DNA of 64,000 nt from Clostridium facile (GCF_014297275.1 NZ_JACOQK010000001.1:1426001-1490000), one strand, 5' to 3'. Positions 53,308-63,025 are shown, counted from the first letter of the stretch. Notes: generated from the letters alone by a model not told the origin. A program made the numbers and translations.

Positions 53308-54120
53308 TTAAAAAAATGATGGTACAAATAAATTTAAACAAATAATAACGGCAATTAATAGCACCATAATAATGTAACATCCGAAATCCACTTTAGAGTA
53401 TTTCAACTGTTTTAATCTGGTCCTGCCTTCCCCACCATGATAGCAGCGGGCTTCCATTGCCATAGCCAGTTCCTCTGCACGTCGGAAAGCGGAAATAAAT
53501 AACGGAATCAAAATTGGAATCAACGCTTTTGCTCTTTGCAGCAGATTTCCACTTTCCATATCCGCCCCCCTTGCCTTTTGGGCACACATGATTTTATCCG
53601 TTTCCTCAATCAAAGTAGGGATAAACCGCAAAGCGATTGTCATCATCATCGCCAGTTCATGAACTGGAAAATGGAGTTTTTTCAATGGCCGGAGTAGATG
53701 TTCAATCCCATCGGTCAATGAAATCGGTAATGTGGTATACGTCAATATGGATGACCCCGCAATCAGACATAAAATCCGGATTGCCATAGTAATTGCGGTT
53801 TTAATTCCTTTCCCACTAATGGAAAAAATCCAAAATTTCACCAACGGATCGCCCGAAACAAAAAACATGTTTAAAATAGCCGTAAAAATCAAAATTGGAA
53901 TAATTGGTTTTAAACTTTTTAAAATCATTTTTACTGGAATACGTGCAATTCCATACAAAAATAGTGTAAACCCAATAGTTAAAATATATCCAATTGGATT
54001 ATCAATCAAAAACAGCAACACGATATAAACAAATGTTAAGATAATTTTTGTCCTGGGGTCGGCACGATGTACAACCGAATTCCCTGGAAAGTATTGTCCT
54101 ATGGTAATATCTTTCAGCAT
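53308..54120 (-). CDS. ecfT: ECF transporter transmembrane subunit EcfT
   Basis: A 270-residue membrane protein linking the ECF ATPases to S-components. About five to six helices surround a long cytoplasmic coupling region; the ARG motifs are visible in QKARGADMESG and AMEARCYHGG. It overlaps ecfA2 by 7 bp. It could serve several vitamin/metal S-components, including the one at 1.8 kb. Confidence 0.93.
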   Translation of the reverse strand: MLKDITIGQYFPGNSVVHRADPRTKIILTFVYIVLLFLIDNPIGYILTIGFTLFLYGIARIPVKMILKSLKPIIPILIFTAILNMFFVSGDPLVKFWIFSISGKGIKTAITMAIRILCLIAGSSILTYTTLPISLTDGIEHLLRPLKKLHFPVHELAMMMTIALRFIPTLIEETDKIMCAQKARGADMESGNLLQRAKALIPILIPLFISAFRRAEELAMAMEARCYHGGEGRTRLKQLKYSKVDFGCYIIMVLLIAVIICLNLFVPSFF

Positions 54121-54980
54121 AATTCGGTTCCTTTCTTCAACGCTCTCAACAATTCTTCCTTTGCCTGTTCTACTGTATAAATATTGGTGTTGACGTCAAA
54201 CCCTTTTTGGCGCAACTGGTAAAACACCTCAGACAACTGTGGTACAGAAAGCCCCATTTCTTTGAGCTGTTCTATTTTAGAGAAAACTTCATCCACAGTA
54301 TCATAGGCAAATAATCTGGAATTGTTCATAACTAAGACTTTAGAAGCGTATTGCGCCACATCTTCCATGCTGTGGGAAACCAACAGGATCGTATTCTGTT
54401 CCTGGCGATGGTATTCCTGAATCTGCCCCAAAATCTTCTTCCGTCCTTTTGGATCAAGCCCCGCTGTAGGCTCGTCCAAAATCAACACCTTTGGACGCAT
54501 GGCAATTACCCCAGCAATGGCTACACGGCGTTTCTGTCCACCGGATAGTTCAAATGGGCTTTTTTCCATATAGCTTTTAGGCAGCCCGACGAACTTAGCG
54601 GCTTCTTGTACCCGTTGGTCAATTTCTTCTTCCGATAACCCCATATTTTTTGGACCAAACGCAATATCTTTTGCCACTGTTTCTTCGAATAACTGATATT
54701 CTGGATATTGGAACACCAGACCAACCTTAAAGCGGACTTGGCGCAGCTTGGATTTATCTGCCCAGATGTCCTCCCCATCCACATATACTTTTCCGGAAGA
54801 TGGGGCGAGCAAACCATTTAGATGCTGAATCAAGGTGGATTTACCAGAACCAGTATGGCCAATTACTCCGACAAACTCCCCTTGCTCAATCTCTAAATTA
54901 ACATCGTCCACCGCGACTTTTTGCTGTGGTGTTCCTGTATTGTAGGTATACACAAGATGTTCTGTTTTAATAATTGCCAC
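54114..54980 (-). CDS. ecfA2: ECF transporter ATPase EcfA2
   Basis: A 288-residue ATPase. Walker A GHTGSGKST, signature ELSGGQKRRVAIAG and Walker B ILDEPTAGLD with LVSHS are visible. The GTG at 54980 is chosen with GGAGGG upstream; the longer in-frame ATG would overlap ecfA1. It pairs with EcfA1 to power the ECF importers. Confidence 0.93.
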   Translation of the reverse strand: MAIIKTEHLVYTYNTGTPQQKVAVDDVNLEIEQGEFVGVIGHTGSGKSTLIQHLNGLLAPSSGKVYVDGEDIWADKSKLRQVRFKVGLVFQYPEYQLFEETVAKDIAFGPKNMGLSEEEIDQRVQEAAKFVGLPKSYMEKSPFELSGGQKRRVAIAGVIAMRPKVLILDEPTAGLDPKGRKKILGQIQEYHRQEQNTILLVSHSMEDVAQYASKVLVMNNSRLFAYDTVDEVFSKIEQLKEMGLSVPQLSEVFYQLRQKGFDVNTNIYTVEQAKEELLRALKKGTELC

Positions 54981-54984
54981 CGTC

Positions 54985-55827
54985 TTAACCCTCCAATAAC
55001 TTTGATAAGATTGCCACACATTGCTGCTCTGTCAATACATCTTCCGGTACATCAAAGCCATCTTTGCGCAGCTCATACATGAGTTCAGTTACTTGAGGGA
55101 CATCCAACCCCACCTGTTTTAATTGTTCTACATGGCGGAATACCTCGTTTGGCGTTCCATCCAATAAAATCTCTCCATTGTCTACCACAACCACACGGTT
55201 CGCTAAAACCGCTTCTTCCATGTAATGGGTAATATGGACAATGGTTGTCCCCAATTCACGGTTTAACTTTTGGATTGTTTCCAGCACTTCTCGCCGCCCT
55301 CTTGGGTCCAACATAGCAGTAGCTTCATCCAATACAATACAATCCGGCTGCATAGCGATAATCCCGGCTATCGCAACACGCTGTTTCTGTCCGCCGGACA
55401 ACTGATGTGGGGCACGGTTGCGGTATTCGTACATTCCCACCGCCTTGAGGGAATAATCTACCCTACTTCTGATTTCTTCCGGTGGTACTCCTAAATTCTC
55501 AGGGGCAAACGCCACATCTTCTTCCACTAAGGTGGCTACAATCTGGTTATCTGGATTTTGAAATACCATGCCAACCCGCTGACGCACGTCAAACACCAAT
55601 TCTTCCTGAGAAGTATCAATTCCCTCCACATATACTGTACCGCTGGTAGGGATCAATATGGAATTAAAGTGTTTGGCAAGGGTGGATTTTCCAGAACCAT
55701 TGTGCCCTAAAACAGCTATAAATTCCCCTTTACGGATTGAAAGGTTCATCTGTTTTAGCACCTGGGTATTTTGTTCTTCCCCTTGGTATTCAAAACACAA
55801 ATCTTTTGTTTGAATCATTTCATTCAT
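54985..55827 (-). CDS. ecfA1: ECF transporter ATPase EcfA1
   Basis: A 280-residue ATPase. Walker A GHNGSGKST, signature QLSGGQKQRVAIAG, Walker B VLDEATAMLD and switch HITHY are visible. It opens the ecfA1-ecfA2-ecfT-truA unit, with AGGAG 6 nt before the ATG. The 'ATAMLD' variant of the Walker B/D-loop (Ala-Met in place of Ala-Gly) is typical of this subunit. Confidence 0.93.
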   Translation of the reverse strand: MNEMIQTKDLCFEYQGEEQNTQVLKQMNLSIRKGEFIAVLGHNGSGKSTLAKHFNSILIPTSGTVYVEGIDTSQEELVFDVRQRVGMVFQNPDNQIVATLVEEDVAFAPENLGVPPEEIRSRVDYSLKAVGMYEYRNRAPHQLSGGQKQRVAIAGIIAMQPDCIVLDEATAMLDPRGRREVLETIQKLNRELGTTIVHITHYMEEAVLANRVVVVDNGEILLDGTPNEVFRHVEQLKQVGLDVPQVTELMYELRKDGFDVPEDVLTEQQCVAILSKLLEG

Positions 55828-55896
55828 AAGGTTCTCCTAGTTGAACTCCTGTCCGCCTGAAAAGCCAGGTCGGGCGGTTTTGATTGTAACATTTAT

Positions 55897-56763
55897 TCAG
55901 ATTTCATTTACCGCGATCGCAGTAGAACCGCAAGGCAACACAAAGCCAGAATTGCTCACTGGTAACCCGATTTCATCCGCTGTAATAGAACGGAACCGGG
56001 TTCCCACTGTTGTTCCCAACAGATAGCTCATAACAGAAGGGGATAACCCTGTGGTATAAGAATTTAACGCAAAGAAAAGTGGCTGGTCGGATAATACCTG
56101 GGAACACAGGTTGAGCAAATCATAAATTTTATCTTCCAGTTTCCAAACTTCACCGCCTGGCCCTCTTCCATAAGAAGGTGGGTCCATAATAATGGCATCA
56201 TATTTTCTGCCACGGCGGATTTCCCGCATCACAAATTTTTCACAGTCATCAATAATCCAACGGATTGGCCGATCAGACAACTTGGATAAAACGGCGTTTT
56301 CCCTTGCCCAAGAAACAATCCCTTTTGAGGCGTCTACATGGCAAACAGAAGCTCCCGCTGCTGCGCAGGAAAGGGTTGCCCCACCGGTATAGGAAAACAG
56401 GTTTAATACCTGGATTGGCCGCTCACTTGACTGAATGAGTTCCCGAAAATAATCCCAGTTAACAGCCTGTTCTGGAAATAGTCCCATATGTTTAAAGCCA
56501 GTGGGTTCTATTTTAAAACGCAACCCTTTATAAGAGATTGTTTTTGGGGATTGAATGGGCTTTAAAAATTCCCAGGAGCCGCCCCCACTATTGGAACGAT
56601 GATAATGAGCATGTATCTGGTTCCAGGAAGGATGCTGATGTGGAGTATGCCAAATCACCTGTGGATCTGGACGAATAAAGAACTCTTTCCCCCAACGCTC
56701 CAATTTTTCTCCGTTGGAAGTATCTATAATTTCATAATCCTTCCAATCCGCTGCAACTCTCAT
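55897..56763 (-). CDS. SAM-dependent methyltransferase (RlmI/RlmK-like)
   Basis: A 288-residue class I methyltransferase of the rRNA large-subunit m5C/m7G type. The SAM motif NLFSYTGGATLSCAAAGA and the catalytic MDPPSYGRGP are clear; the N-terminal PUA domain found in RlmI is lacking. The second ATG (56763) is chosen because GGGAG is 7 nt from it but only 1 nt from the first ATG. The RNA target is unknown. It follows glmM by 22 bp. Confidence 0.86.
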   Translation of the reverse strand: MRVAADWKDYEIIDTSNGEKLERWGKEFFIRPDPQVIWHTPHQHPSWNQIHAHYHRSNSGGGSWEFLKPIQSPKTISYKGLRFKIEPTGFKHMGLFPEQAVNWDYFRELIQSSERPIQVLNLFSYTGGATLSCAAAGASVCHVDASKGIVSWARENAVLSKLSDRPIRWIIDDCEKFVMREIRRGRKYDAIIMDPPSYGRGPGGEVWKLEDKIYDLLNLCSQVLSDQPLFFALNSYTTGLSPSVMSYLLGTTVGTRFRSITADEIGLPVSNSGFVLPCGSTAIAVNEI

Positions 56764-56785
56764 CTGCATACTCCCTTCTTACTCA

Positions 56786-58135
56786 TTAAATTCTGGACTC
56801 GATTAAAGATACAATTTCCTTTGCGATATTTGTAATTTCCTGATGGTCTTTTCCTTCTACCATCACACGGATAATTGGTTCTGTACCGGATGGACGAACT
56901 AAAATTCTGCCATCTTTCCCTAAGGCATCATCCTTATCCACAATCATCTGTTTTAAGTCTTCATCTTGGTTAAACTTATCTTTCGCTACTGCGTCCGCTT
57001 GTACGCTCAACAGTACCTGTGGGAATCGTTCCATAATAGAAGCCAGCTCAGACAAAGATTTTCCTGTGCGTTTCATAATGCTCAACAATTGTACTGCGGA
57101 AAGTTGTCCATCCCCGGTAGAAGCATAATCGCTGAAAATAATATGTCCGGATTGTTCCCCACCTAACACATGACCATTTTGACGCATATTTTCCAGTACA
57201 TAACGGTCACCTACCTTGGTGGCAACGGTCTTGATACCCTCTTTTTCAGTAAAGTGGAAAAAACCTAGGTTAGTCATCACAGTAACTACTGCGGTGTCAT
57301 TTGCTAGGCAACCACGTTCTTTCATATCCTTAGCGAAAATGGCAATCATTTTATCGCCATCCACATCATCGCCGTTTTCGTCAATCGCAAGGCAGCGGTC
57401 CGCATCTCCGTCAAAGGCAACTGCTGCCTGGCAGTTATGTTCCATCATATAGACACGCAAACTCTCCATATGGGTAGAACCACAACGGTCGTTGATATTT
57501 TCCCCATTTGGTTCCGCATGGATAATCACTGGATCCGCACCTAAACTGCGGAACAATAAATCAGCGGTTGTGCTGGCACTACCATTCGCGCAGTCCACAG
57601 CAATCCGTAACCCTTTCAAATCCCCATCAATACTGCTTGCAATGTGGCTGACATAGTCATGGACAGCGGAACGGCGCTGGAATACTCTACCCAATTCTAC
57701 CCCTTGTTTCAATGGAATTTGATCAGGGGTGTCCAAAATTAAAGCTTCAATCTCATTTTCAATCTCATCAGACAGTTTATAGCCTTGGTTATTAAAAATT
57801 TTAATTCCATTAAATTCCACCGGATTATGGGATGCAGAAATCATAATCCCAGCGTCACATCCATATTTTCCCACCAAATAAGCAACTGCGGGGGTAGGAA
57901 TTACACCGATTAAGGTGACATCCGCACCTACAGAACATAAGCCAGCTACCAGTGCAGCTTCCAGCATTTTGGATGAAATACGGGTATCCCGCCCAATCAA
58001 AATCATTGGCTTTTCTTCTTGGCTATGCCGTGTCAATACCACTGCCGCAGCACGTCCAATCTGCATTGCTAATTCACAGGTTAACTCGGTATTTGCGATT
58101 CCTCTCGCACCATCTGTTCCAAATAAACGACCCAT
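56786..58135 (-). CDS. glmM: Phosphoglucosamine mutase GlmM
   Basis: A 449-residue enzyme converting glucosamine-6-phosphate to glucosamine-1-phosphate for peptidoglycan precursors. The phospho-Ser motif ISASHNP (S102), metal loop DGDADR and sugar-phosphate loop RPSGTEP are visible. The length is normal. AGGAG precedes the ATG. It is downstream of ruvB by 36 bp. Confidence 0.96.
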   Translation of the reverse strand: MGRLFGTDGARGIANTELTCELAMQIGRAAAVVLTRHSQEEKPMILIGRDTRISSKMLEAALVAGLCSVGADVTLIGVIPTPAVAYLVGKYGCDAGIMISASHNPVEFNGIKIFNNQGYKLSDEIENEIEALILDTPDQIPLKQGVELGRVFQRRSAVHDYVSHIASSIDGDLKGLRIAVDCANGSASTTADLLFRSLGADPVIIHAEPNGENINDRCGSTHMESLRVYMMEHNCQAAVAFDGDADRCLAIDENGDDVDGDKMIAIFAKDMKERGCLANDTAVVTVMTNLGFFHFTEKEGIKTVATKVGDRYVLENMRQNGHVLGGEQSGHIIFSDYASTGDGQLSAVQLLSIMKRTGKSLSELASIMERFPQVLLSVQADAVAKDKFNQDEDLKQMIVDKDDALGKDGRILVRPSGTEPIIRVMVEGKDHQEITNIAKEIVSLIESRI

Positions 58136-58171
58136 ATGTAATCTCTCCTATTCGAATAATCCATTTTCTAT

Positions 58172-59206
58172 TTATATTAATGTTTGCTGTCCATCTTGGC
58201 TGATTCCAAGATGCTGGTACGCCAATGAGGTGACACATCTTCCACGAGGAGTACGGGACAAAAAGCCCAACTGCATCAAATAAGGCTCATAAACATCCTC
58301 AATAGTAACCGCTTCTTCCCCCAAAATAGCAGCTATGGTTTCTAACCCAACTGGTCCACCATTGTAGTTTTTAATCATGGTAGTTAGCATCCGGCGGTCC
58401 AATGGCTCCAGACCCAGTTCATCAATCTCTAATTTTTGCAGGGAGGAATCTACAATTTTTTTGGTAATCACGCCATCTCCCAACACCTGGGCAAAATCAC
58501 GAACACGTTTTAGTAAACGGTTGGCGATACGAGGCGTACCACGAGAACGCTTTGCCAGTTCCAAAGCCCCATCCCTTTCACAAGGAATTTCCAGCAGGCT
58601 GGCGCTCCTCATAATAATTTCCGAAAGCTGTTCTTCATTGTAAAGTTCCAGCCGTAAAATAACGCCGAATCGGTCACGCAACGGAGCGGTCAATTGTCCC
58701 GCACGAGTTGTAGCACCTACCAGTGTAAATTTAGGCAAATCAATGCGGATAGAGCGGGCAGCAGGCCCTTTGCCTATGATAATATCCAACGCATAGTCTT
58801 CCATGGCTGGATACAATACTTCTTCTACCGCCCTGGAAAGCCGGTGGATCTCATCAATAAACAACACATCATTTTCATTCAAGTTGGAAAGCAACGCCGC
58901 CAAATCCCCTGGTTTTTCAATAGCCGGACCCGAGGTGACACGGATATTGACGTTCATCTCGTTGGCGATAATCATAGACAAGGTGGTTTTTCCAAGCCCA
59001 GGAGGTCCGTATAACAAGACATGGTCCAAAGGTTCCCCACGTTGGCGGGCCGCTTCAATATAAATACTCAAATTTTCTTTTGCTTTGTCCTGGCCAATAT
59101 ATTCTTTTAAGGTTTTCGGACGCAACGTAAACTCTACATCCATATCTTCTGGAGAAAAATCCGGTGTAGTAATCCGGCTTTCAAAATCCGTTTCACGGTC
59201 AAACAT
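58172..59206 (-). CDS. ruvB: Holliday junction helicase motor RuvB
   Basis: A 344-residue AAA+ motor that drives branch migration. Walker A GPPGLGKTT, Walker B FIDEIHR, sensor GATTRAGQL and the winged-helix C-terminus ending in RTPRGR are visible. GGAGG lies upstream, with a long ~14-nt spacing. It follows ruvA by 21 bp, the usual ruvC-ruvA-ruvB order. Confidence 0.97.
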   Translation of the reverse strand: MFDRETDFESRITTPDFSPEDMDVEFTLRPKTLKEYIGQDKAKENLSIYIEAARQRGEPLDHVLLYGPPGLGKTTLSMIIANEMNVNIRVTSGPAIEKPGDLAALLSNLNENDVLFIDEIHRLSRAVEEVLYPAMEDYALDIIIGKGPAARSIRIDLPKFTLVGATTRAGQLTAPLRDRFGVILRLELYNEEQLSEIIMRSASLLEIPCERDGALELAKRSRGTPRIANRLLKRVRDFAQVLGDGVITKKIVDSSLQKLEIDELGLEPLDRRMLTTMIKNYNGGPVGLETIAAILGEEAVTIEDVYEPYLMQLGFLSRTPRGRCVTSLAYQHLGISQDGQQTLI

Positions 59207-59227
59207 ACTGATGTTCTTTTCCTCCTT

Positions 59228-59845
59228 TTATCGAATGGTAGCCAATGCTTTTAATCCAACCCGAATCATATCTTCTACAGAAGTTGACGGGTCAATTCCA
59301 GCAAGTGCCTGGGCAGCTTCTGATTTAGAATATCCTAACACCACTAATGCGCTAATAGCTTCCGCCACATTTCCAGCATTAGTAGGCAGTTCAATTTCTT
59401 TTCCAGCTACTACACTACTGGATAACTGCTCTTTAGAAATTTTATCTTTCAACTCCAACACAATTCGTTGTGCTGTTTTTCCACCAATCCCTTTGGATTT
59501 TGTTAAAGATTTGCTGTCACCAGAAGCAACACACAGCGCAAATTGGGATGGGGTTACATTGGATAAAATAGATAATGCCGCCTTTGGCCCTACGCCGGAA
59601 ACAGAAATCAACATCTTAAAGCAGCGCAATTCTTCCTGGTCATAGAATCCAAACAGTTCCAGTGCGTCTTCCCTGACATGAAGATAGGTATATAAAGTAA
59701 CCGATTCCCCTATTTTTGGGCACTGAGAAGCTGTTGTGAAGGTTGTTTTCATCTCATATGCAATCCCATTACATTCTACCGCAACAATAAAATAAGCATC
59801 TACAGGTTGAGAAACCACTAGGTTTCCTGAAATACTGTATATCAT
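59228..59845 (-). CDS. ruvA: Holliday junction DNA-binding RuvA
   Basis: A 205-residue tetrameric junction-binding protein. It shows the OB-fold N-terminus, the helix-hairpin-helix units (VSGVGPKAAL and SKGIGGKTAQRIV) and the flexible C-terminal domain with ALVVLGYSKSEA. AAAGGAG is 7 nt before the ATG. Confidence 0.97.
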   Translation of the reverse strand: MIYSISGNLVVSQPVDAYFIVAVECNGIAYEMKTTFTTASQCPKIGESVTLYTYLHVREDALELFGFYDQEELRCFKMLISVSGVGPKAALSILSNVTPSQFALCVASGDSKSLTKSKGIGGKTAQRIVLELKDKISKEQLSSSVVAGKEIELPTNAGNVAEAISALVVLGYSKSEAAQALAGIDPSTSVEDMIRVGLKALATIR

Positions 59846-59863
59846 TTCGACTCTCCTTTCCCC

Positions 59864-60364
59864 TTAGTAACGGGTACCGTACTGTGCTAGACGGGAACCG
59901 GCGGAATGAGCGTGGCAGATAGCAATTGCCAAAGCGTCCGCTGTATCATCCGGTTTAGGCACAGCCTGTAAATGCAGAAGCCTCTTGGTCATCTCCATCA
60001 CCTGGGTTTTTACCGCTTTTCCATATCCTACAACCGATTGTTTTACCTGCAAGGGAGTATAATGATAGCATGGAATTTGATGTTGTGTGGCACAGAGGAG
60101 GATTACTCCCCTTGCCTGGGCAACATCAATAGCTGTTTTTTGGTTAGTAGTAAAGAAAAGCTTTTCCATTGACATGGCATCCGGCTTATGTATCGTTAAA
60201 ATCGAATCTAATTCCTGATGAATCGTTAACAAGCGCTGCTCAAATGGCATCCCCGCTTTGGTAGTAATGGCACCATAATCCAAAGTGGTAAAACGGGAAC
60301 GTTGATAATCCACAACGCCCCAGCCCACAATGGCGTAACCGGGGTCAATTCCGATAATTTTCAT
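59864..60364 (-). CDS. ruvC: Crossover junction endonuclease RuvC
   Basis: A 166-residue nuclease that resolves Holliday junctions. The catalytic acidic residues occur in GIDPGYAIVGWG and MEKLFF, with a C-terminal DDTADALAIA. The second ATG (60364) is used: the GGAG site abuts the first ATG but lies 6 nt before the second. It heads the ruvC-ruvA-ruvB-glmM-methyltransferase operon. Confidence 0.96.
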   Translation of the reverse strand: MKIIGIDPGYAIVGWGVVDYQRSRFTTLDYGAITTKAGMPFEQRLLTIHQELDSILTIHKPDAMSMEKLFFTTNQKTAIDVAQARGVILLCATQHQIPCYHYTPLQVKQSVVGYGKAVKTQVMEMTKRLLHLQAVPKPDDTADALAIAICHAHSAGSRLAQYGTRY

Positions 60365-60424
60365 TGACATCTCCTATCTCTAAGGGAGAAATTTATGAAT
60401 TTTACTAAAATACACTTTCAGTCC

Positions 60425-60463
60425 TTTGTGTGATTTACCCGAGAAATCCTCAGTTTACACAAA
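60425..60463 (-). promoter_or_regulatory. Hairpin in the ruvC leader
   Basis: On the minus strand TTTGTGT and ACACAAA (complements of 60457-60463 and 60425-60431) enclose an inner CTGAG/CTCGG stem with a GATTT loop. It is part of a ~110-nt leader between the promoter and ruvC. No LexA-type box is seen. Confidence 0.4.
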
Positions 60464-60477
60464 ACTCTATTCGTTTT

Positions 60478-60506
60478 ATTATAGCATAAATCAAAATAGC
60501 CCGCAA
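60478..60506 (-). promoter_or_regulatory. Promoter of the ruv operon
   Basis: On the minus strand TTGCGG (complement of 60501-60506) and TATAAT (complement of 60478-60483) are separated by 17 bp. Confidence 0.6.
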
Positions 60507-60942
60507 TGATTTTACGCTGGGTTTTAATTTTTTGTTACAATTATTTTGATTTTTTACCTATTATTTTCATTAGAAAAAAGATGATAAAATTGACAAAAAA
60601 TTTAGAAAATAAATCTACTGTTATAATGGATTCTTAAATAATTGTCTATATTCTTTCTAACTAAAAATTCCCAATATATCATTCAATATTACAAAAACTC
60701 TTGACAACAATAAAAATTTAATAGTAAACTTAAGTTATAATAATTGGAAAATATGTTTTCTATGACAGGTTATCAATAGTGCATACTAGTTTACTATTAC
60801 AGTGGGCATAATAATAAACTACAATCCTTTCGACATCAAAGGTTTACTGCCCATAATGAAAAAATATTTTTAAATGTTTCATAGGAATATAGCACTAACA
60901 CTATATGATTTTATTGATCTATCATAATAGGAGGTGGTACCC
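60507..60942. other. AT-rich divergent spacer before the small membrane protein gene
   Basis: This holds a TTGACA near 60702 with a weak -10 18 bp later, and a downstream leader with nested stems (TGGGCA with TGCCCA, and CCTTT with AAAGG). No coding frame is convincing. Confidence 0.45.
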
Positions 60943-61482
60943 ATAAATATTGGTATCATTTTATTCATAATTTTTCTTCCAGTCTGTTTGCCGCTAGCAT
61001 TTTTATCAACACACAAATCTGAAAACAAACCGGGTAAAGCAATTTCCGATGACAATTTTACTGTTTCAATTCCAAGTACAGTTATAATAATTGGAATACT
61101 ATGTAATATAACATCGTGTGCTGTTTTACTTGGATTCACATTCTTTTCAAAAGAACTTCCCCATTTTATTTTTTACTATATCTTTGGTTTATTCTTTTGG
61201 TTGGGGATATATCTGATTTTAAAAACACTTGCTTGGAAGGTAGTAATAAAAGGGGAAAAAATAACCGTTTTTTCTTTTTTTAAAAAACCTTATTCTTTTA
61301 CTTTCAGTGAAATTTCTTCTGTAGTACGTCAGGTAAAGCAAAATCAGGTAAACTCTGAAAGAATCGTTATCAAAACAATTACTGGAAAAAAACTAATAGT
61401 AGAAAATATGGAAATCTCCTATAATAGGTTTGCAAAAAAAATTCAAATGCAAGTTAAAAAAGAGAAATTGATTGGATTTTAA
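60943..61482 (+). CDS. Small membrane protein, DUF6560-like
   Basis: A protein of about 180 residues with three hydrophobic helices (~3-20, ~45-65, ~72-95) and a C-terminal PH-like beta domain (VVIKGEKITVFSFFKKP, then ITGKKLIVENMEISYNRFAKKI). I recall DUF6560-type relatives. The start is uncertain: the GGAGGTGG site at 60930-60937 covers a GTG at 60934, and the codon at normal spacing (60943) is ATA. The GTG at 60934 is the earliest alternative. Confidence 0.6.
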   Translation: MNIGIILFIIFLPVCLPLAFLSTHKSENKPGKAISDDNFTVSIPSTVIIIGILCNITSCAVLLGFTFFSKELPHFIFYYIFGLFFWLGIYLILKTLAWKVVIKGEKITVFSFFKKPYSFTFSEISSVVRQVKQNQVNSERIVIKTITGKKLIVENMEISYNRFAKKIQMQVKKEKLIGF

Positions 61483-61553
61483 ACATTGAGTAACCCCTTA
61501 ACCATTCTCTATGAATATGCATTGTATAGGGTCATACTAGAAAAAAGTAAAAA

Positions 61554-61580
61554 GCCTGTTTAGGAATATCTTAAACAGGC
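61554..61580 (-). terminator. Terminator of pepD
   Basis: GCCTGTTTA pairs with TAAACAGGC around an 9-nt loop. On the minus strand it is followed by TTTTTACTTTTTT. Confidence 0.85.
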
Positions 61581-61594
61581 AAACAAGGTCATAC

Positions 61595-63025
61595 TTAACA
61601 GCTTGTTTCGATATGATTTGCCAATGTAGCCAGTAACTCTCTCAAAAATTTCCACATCCGTTTTACTGATGCCAGATCAGCGGATTCTTTTACCGTATGA
61701 ACAAAGTGCAGATCCGGCCCAAATGAAAGGATATCCAAATCCGGCATTGCCTGGGCAAAATATCCACATTCCAAACCCGCATGTACAGCAAAAATTTCGG
61801 GTTTCCTGCCATATAATTTTCGATATACCTGTACCGCTGTGTCACGCAACGGAGAATCCTTGCGATAGCTCCAATGTGGGTAATCTCCAAAAAATTCAAT
61901 GGTACCACCACATAACCGGGTTAGTTCCTCAAGCTGCTTTACTACTTGCTGCTTCCTGCTGGCTACACTGCTACGGATCGAGCCAGTTAATACAAGAGCT
62001 TCCCCACACTGTTCCAATGAACCCATATTATTGGAAGTTTCCACCAGACCTTCCATTGCAGCGTTGTTGTGCAACACACCGTTTGGCATCAAAGTTAGCA
62101 ACCCTACAAGAGCATCAACAGTATTAGAAGAAAATACAGTTGAAACAGAGGAAGGCAACTCTTTTACAGCAATCGAAATTGTATCGCTAAACTGTAATTC
62201 TTGTTGAAATTCCCTTTCAAATTGCTGTAAATCCTTCTGCAATTTTTGCTGGTCTTGTGGACGAACAGCCAACACCATACTGGCATCACGGGAAATAACA
62301 TTGGCATGGCCTTTACACTGAATTTTGGATAAACAAGCGTATTTCCGAATCTTTTGCAATATACGGCCACACATTTGGATGGCATTTCCACGCTCCAGAT
62401 GGATTGCCATACCGGAATGCCCACCCTGTAATCCTTCTAAGCTTACATGATATCCCACGAAATCAGATACTGATTGATCCTGTACTGGAAGTTTGATATG
62501 TGTCCTGACTCCCCCTGCGCACCCAGTGCAAAAAGTTTGTTCCTCCTCAGAATCCATATTGATCAGGCAGTTTCCTTTTAATTTGGAATAATCCAAACCA
62601 GCGGCACCACGTAATCCATCCTCTTCCTGAACTGTAAATACCACTTCCAAGTTGGGGTAATAAAAATCTTCGCTTGCTAAAACAGCCAGATAATAGGCAA
62701 CTGCCATGCCATTATCCGCTCCCAATGTAGTGCCTACTGCTTTCAACATGCCATCTTTTTCTTCCAGCAACAATCCATCTTCATAGGAACGAGTACCATC
62801 ACTAACATATACCATATCCATATGCGCCTGTAAAATGACTGTTGGTCCCTGATACCCTGGAAGATTGGATGGCTTCCGCATAATAACATTGTACATTTCA
62901 TCCTGTTCCGCTTCCAACTGATGCCGCTTTGCGAACTCCATCAAAAAATCGCTGATCCTTTTTTCATCGTAAGTGGCATGGGGGATTTTAGCGATTTCCT
63001 TAAAATAATCCAATACAATACTCAT
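61595..63025 (-). CDS. pepD: Aminoacyl-histidine dipeptidase PepD
   Basis: A 476-residue M20 metallopeptidase that cleaves dipeptides such as Xaa-His in the cytoplasm. Zinc ligands are seen in LQAHMDMV, GADNGMA, and VQEEDGLRG (catalytic/zinc Glu pair), and later AVHAGLECGYF. ATG at 63025 with AAAGGTGAT gives the usual ~480 residues; longer in-frame starts run through the terminator of the upstream gene. It follows the shell-protein gene and its hairpin. Confidence 0.92.
   Translation of the reverse strand: MSIVLDYFKEIAKIPHATYDEKRISDFLMEFAKRHQLEAEQDEMYNVIMRKPSNLPGYQGPTVILQAHMDMVYVSDGTRSYEDGLLLEEKDGMLKAVGTTLGADNGMAVAYYLAVLASEDFYYPNLEVVFTVQEEDGLRGAAGLDYSKLKGNCLINMDSEEEQTFCTGCAGGVRTHIKLPVQDQSVSDFVGYHVSLEGLQGGHSGMAIHLERGNAIQMCGRILQKIRKYACLSKIQCKGHANVISRDASMVLAVRPQDQQKLQKDLQQFEREFQQELQFSDTISIAVKELPSSVSTVFSSNTVDALVGLLTLMPNGVLHNNAAMEGLVETSNNMGSLEQCGEALVLTGSIRSSVASRKQQVVKQLEELTRLCGGTIEFFGDYPHWSYRKDSPLRDTAVQVYRKLYGRKPEIFAVHAGLECGYFAQAMPDLDILSFGPDLHFVHTVKESADLASVKRMWKFLRELLATLANHIETSC

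Noticed and set aside
55828..55896. CCGCC/GGCGG hairpin between the methyltransferase and ecfA1 as a terminator
   Set aside because: The stem exists but no T-run follows on the minus strand and the loop is large, so a terminator call is not supported.
60925..60945. GAGGTGGTACC resembling the T-box antiterminator core (GGTGGTACCGCG)
   Set aside because: It coincides with the ribosome binding site, lacks the CGCG end, and no specifier stem or terminator precedes it; the downstream gene is not an amino-acid gene.
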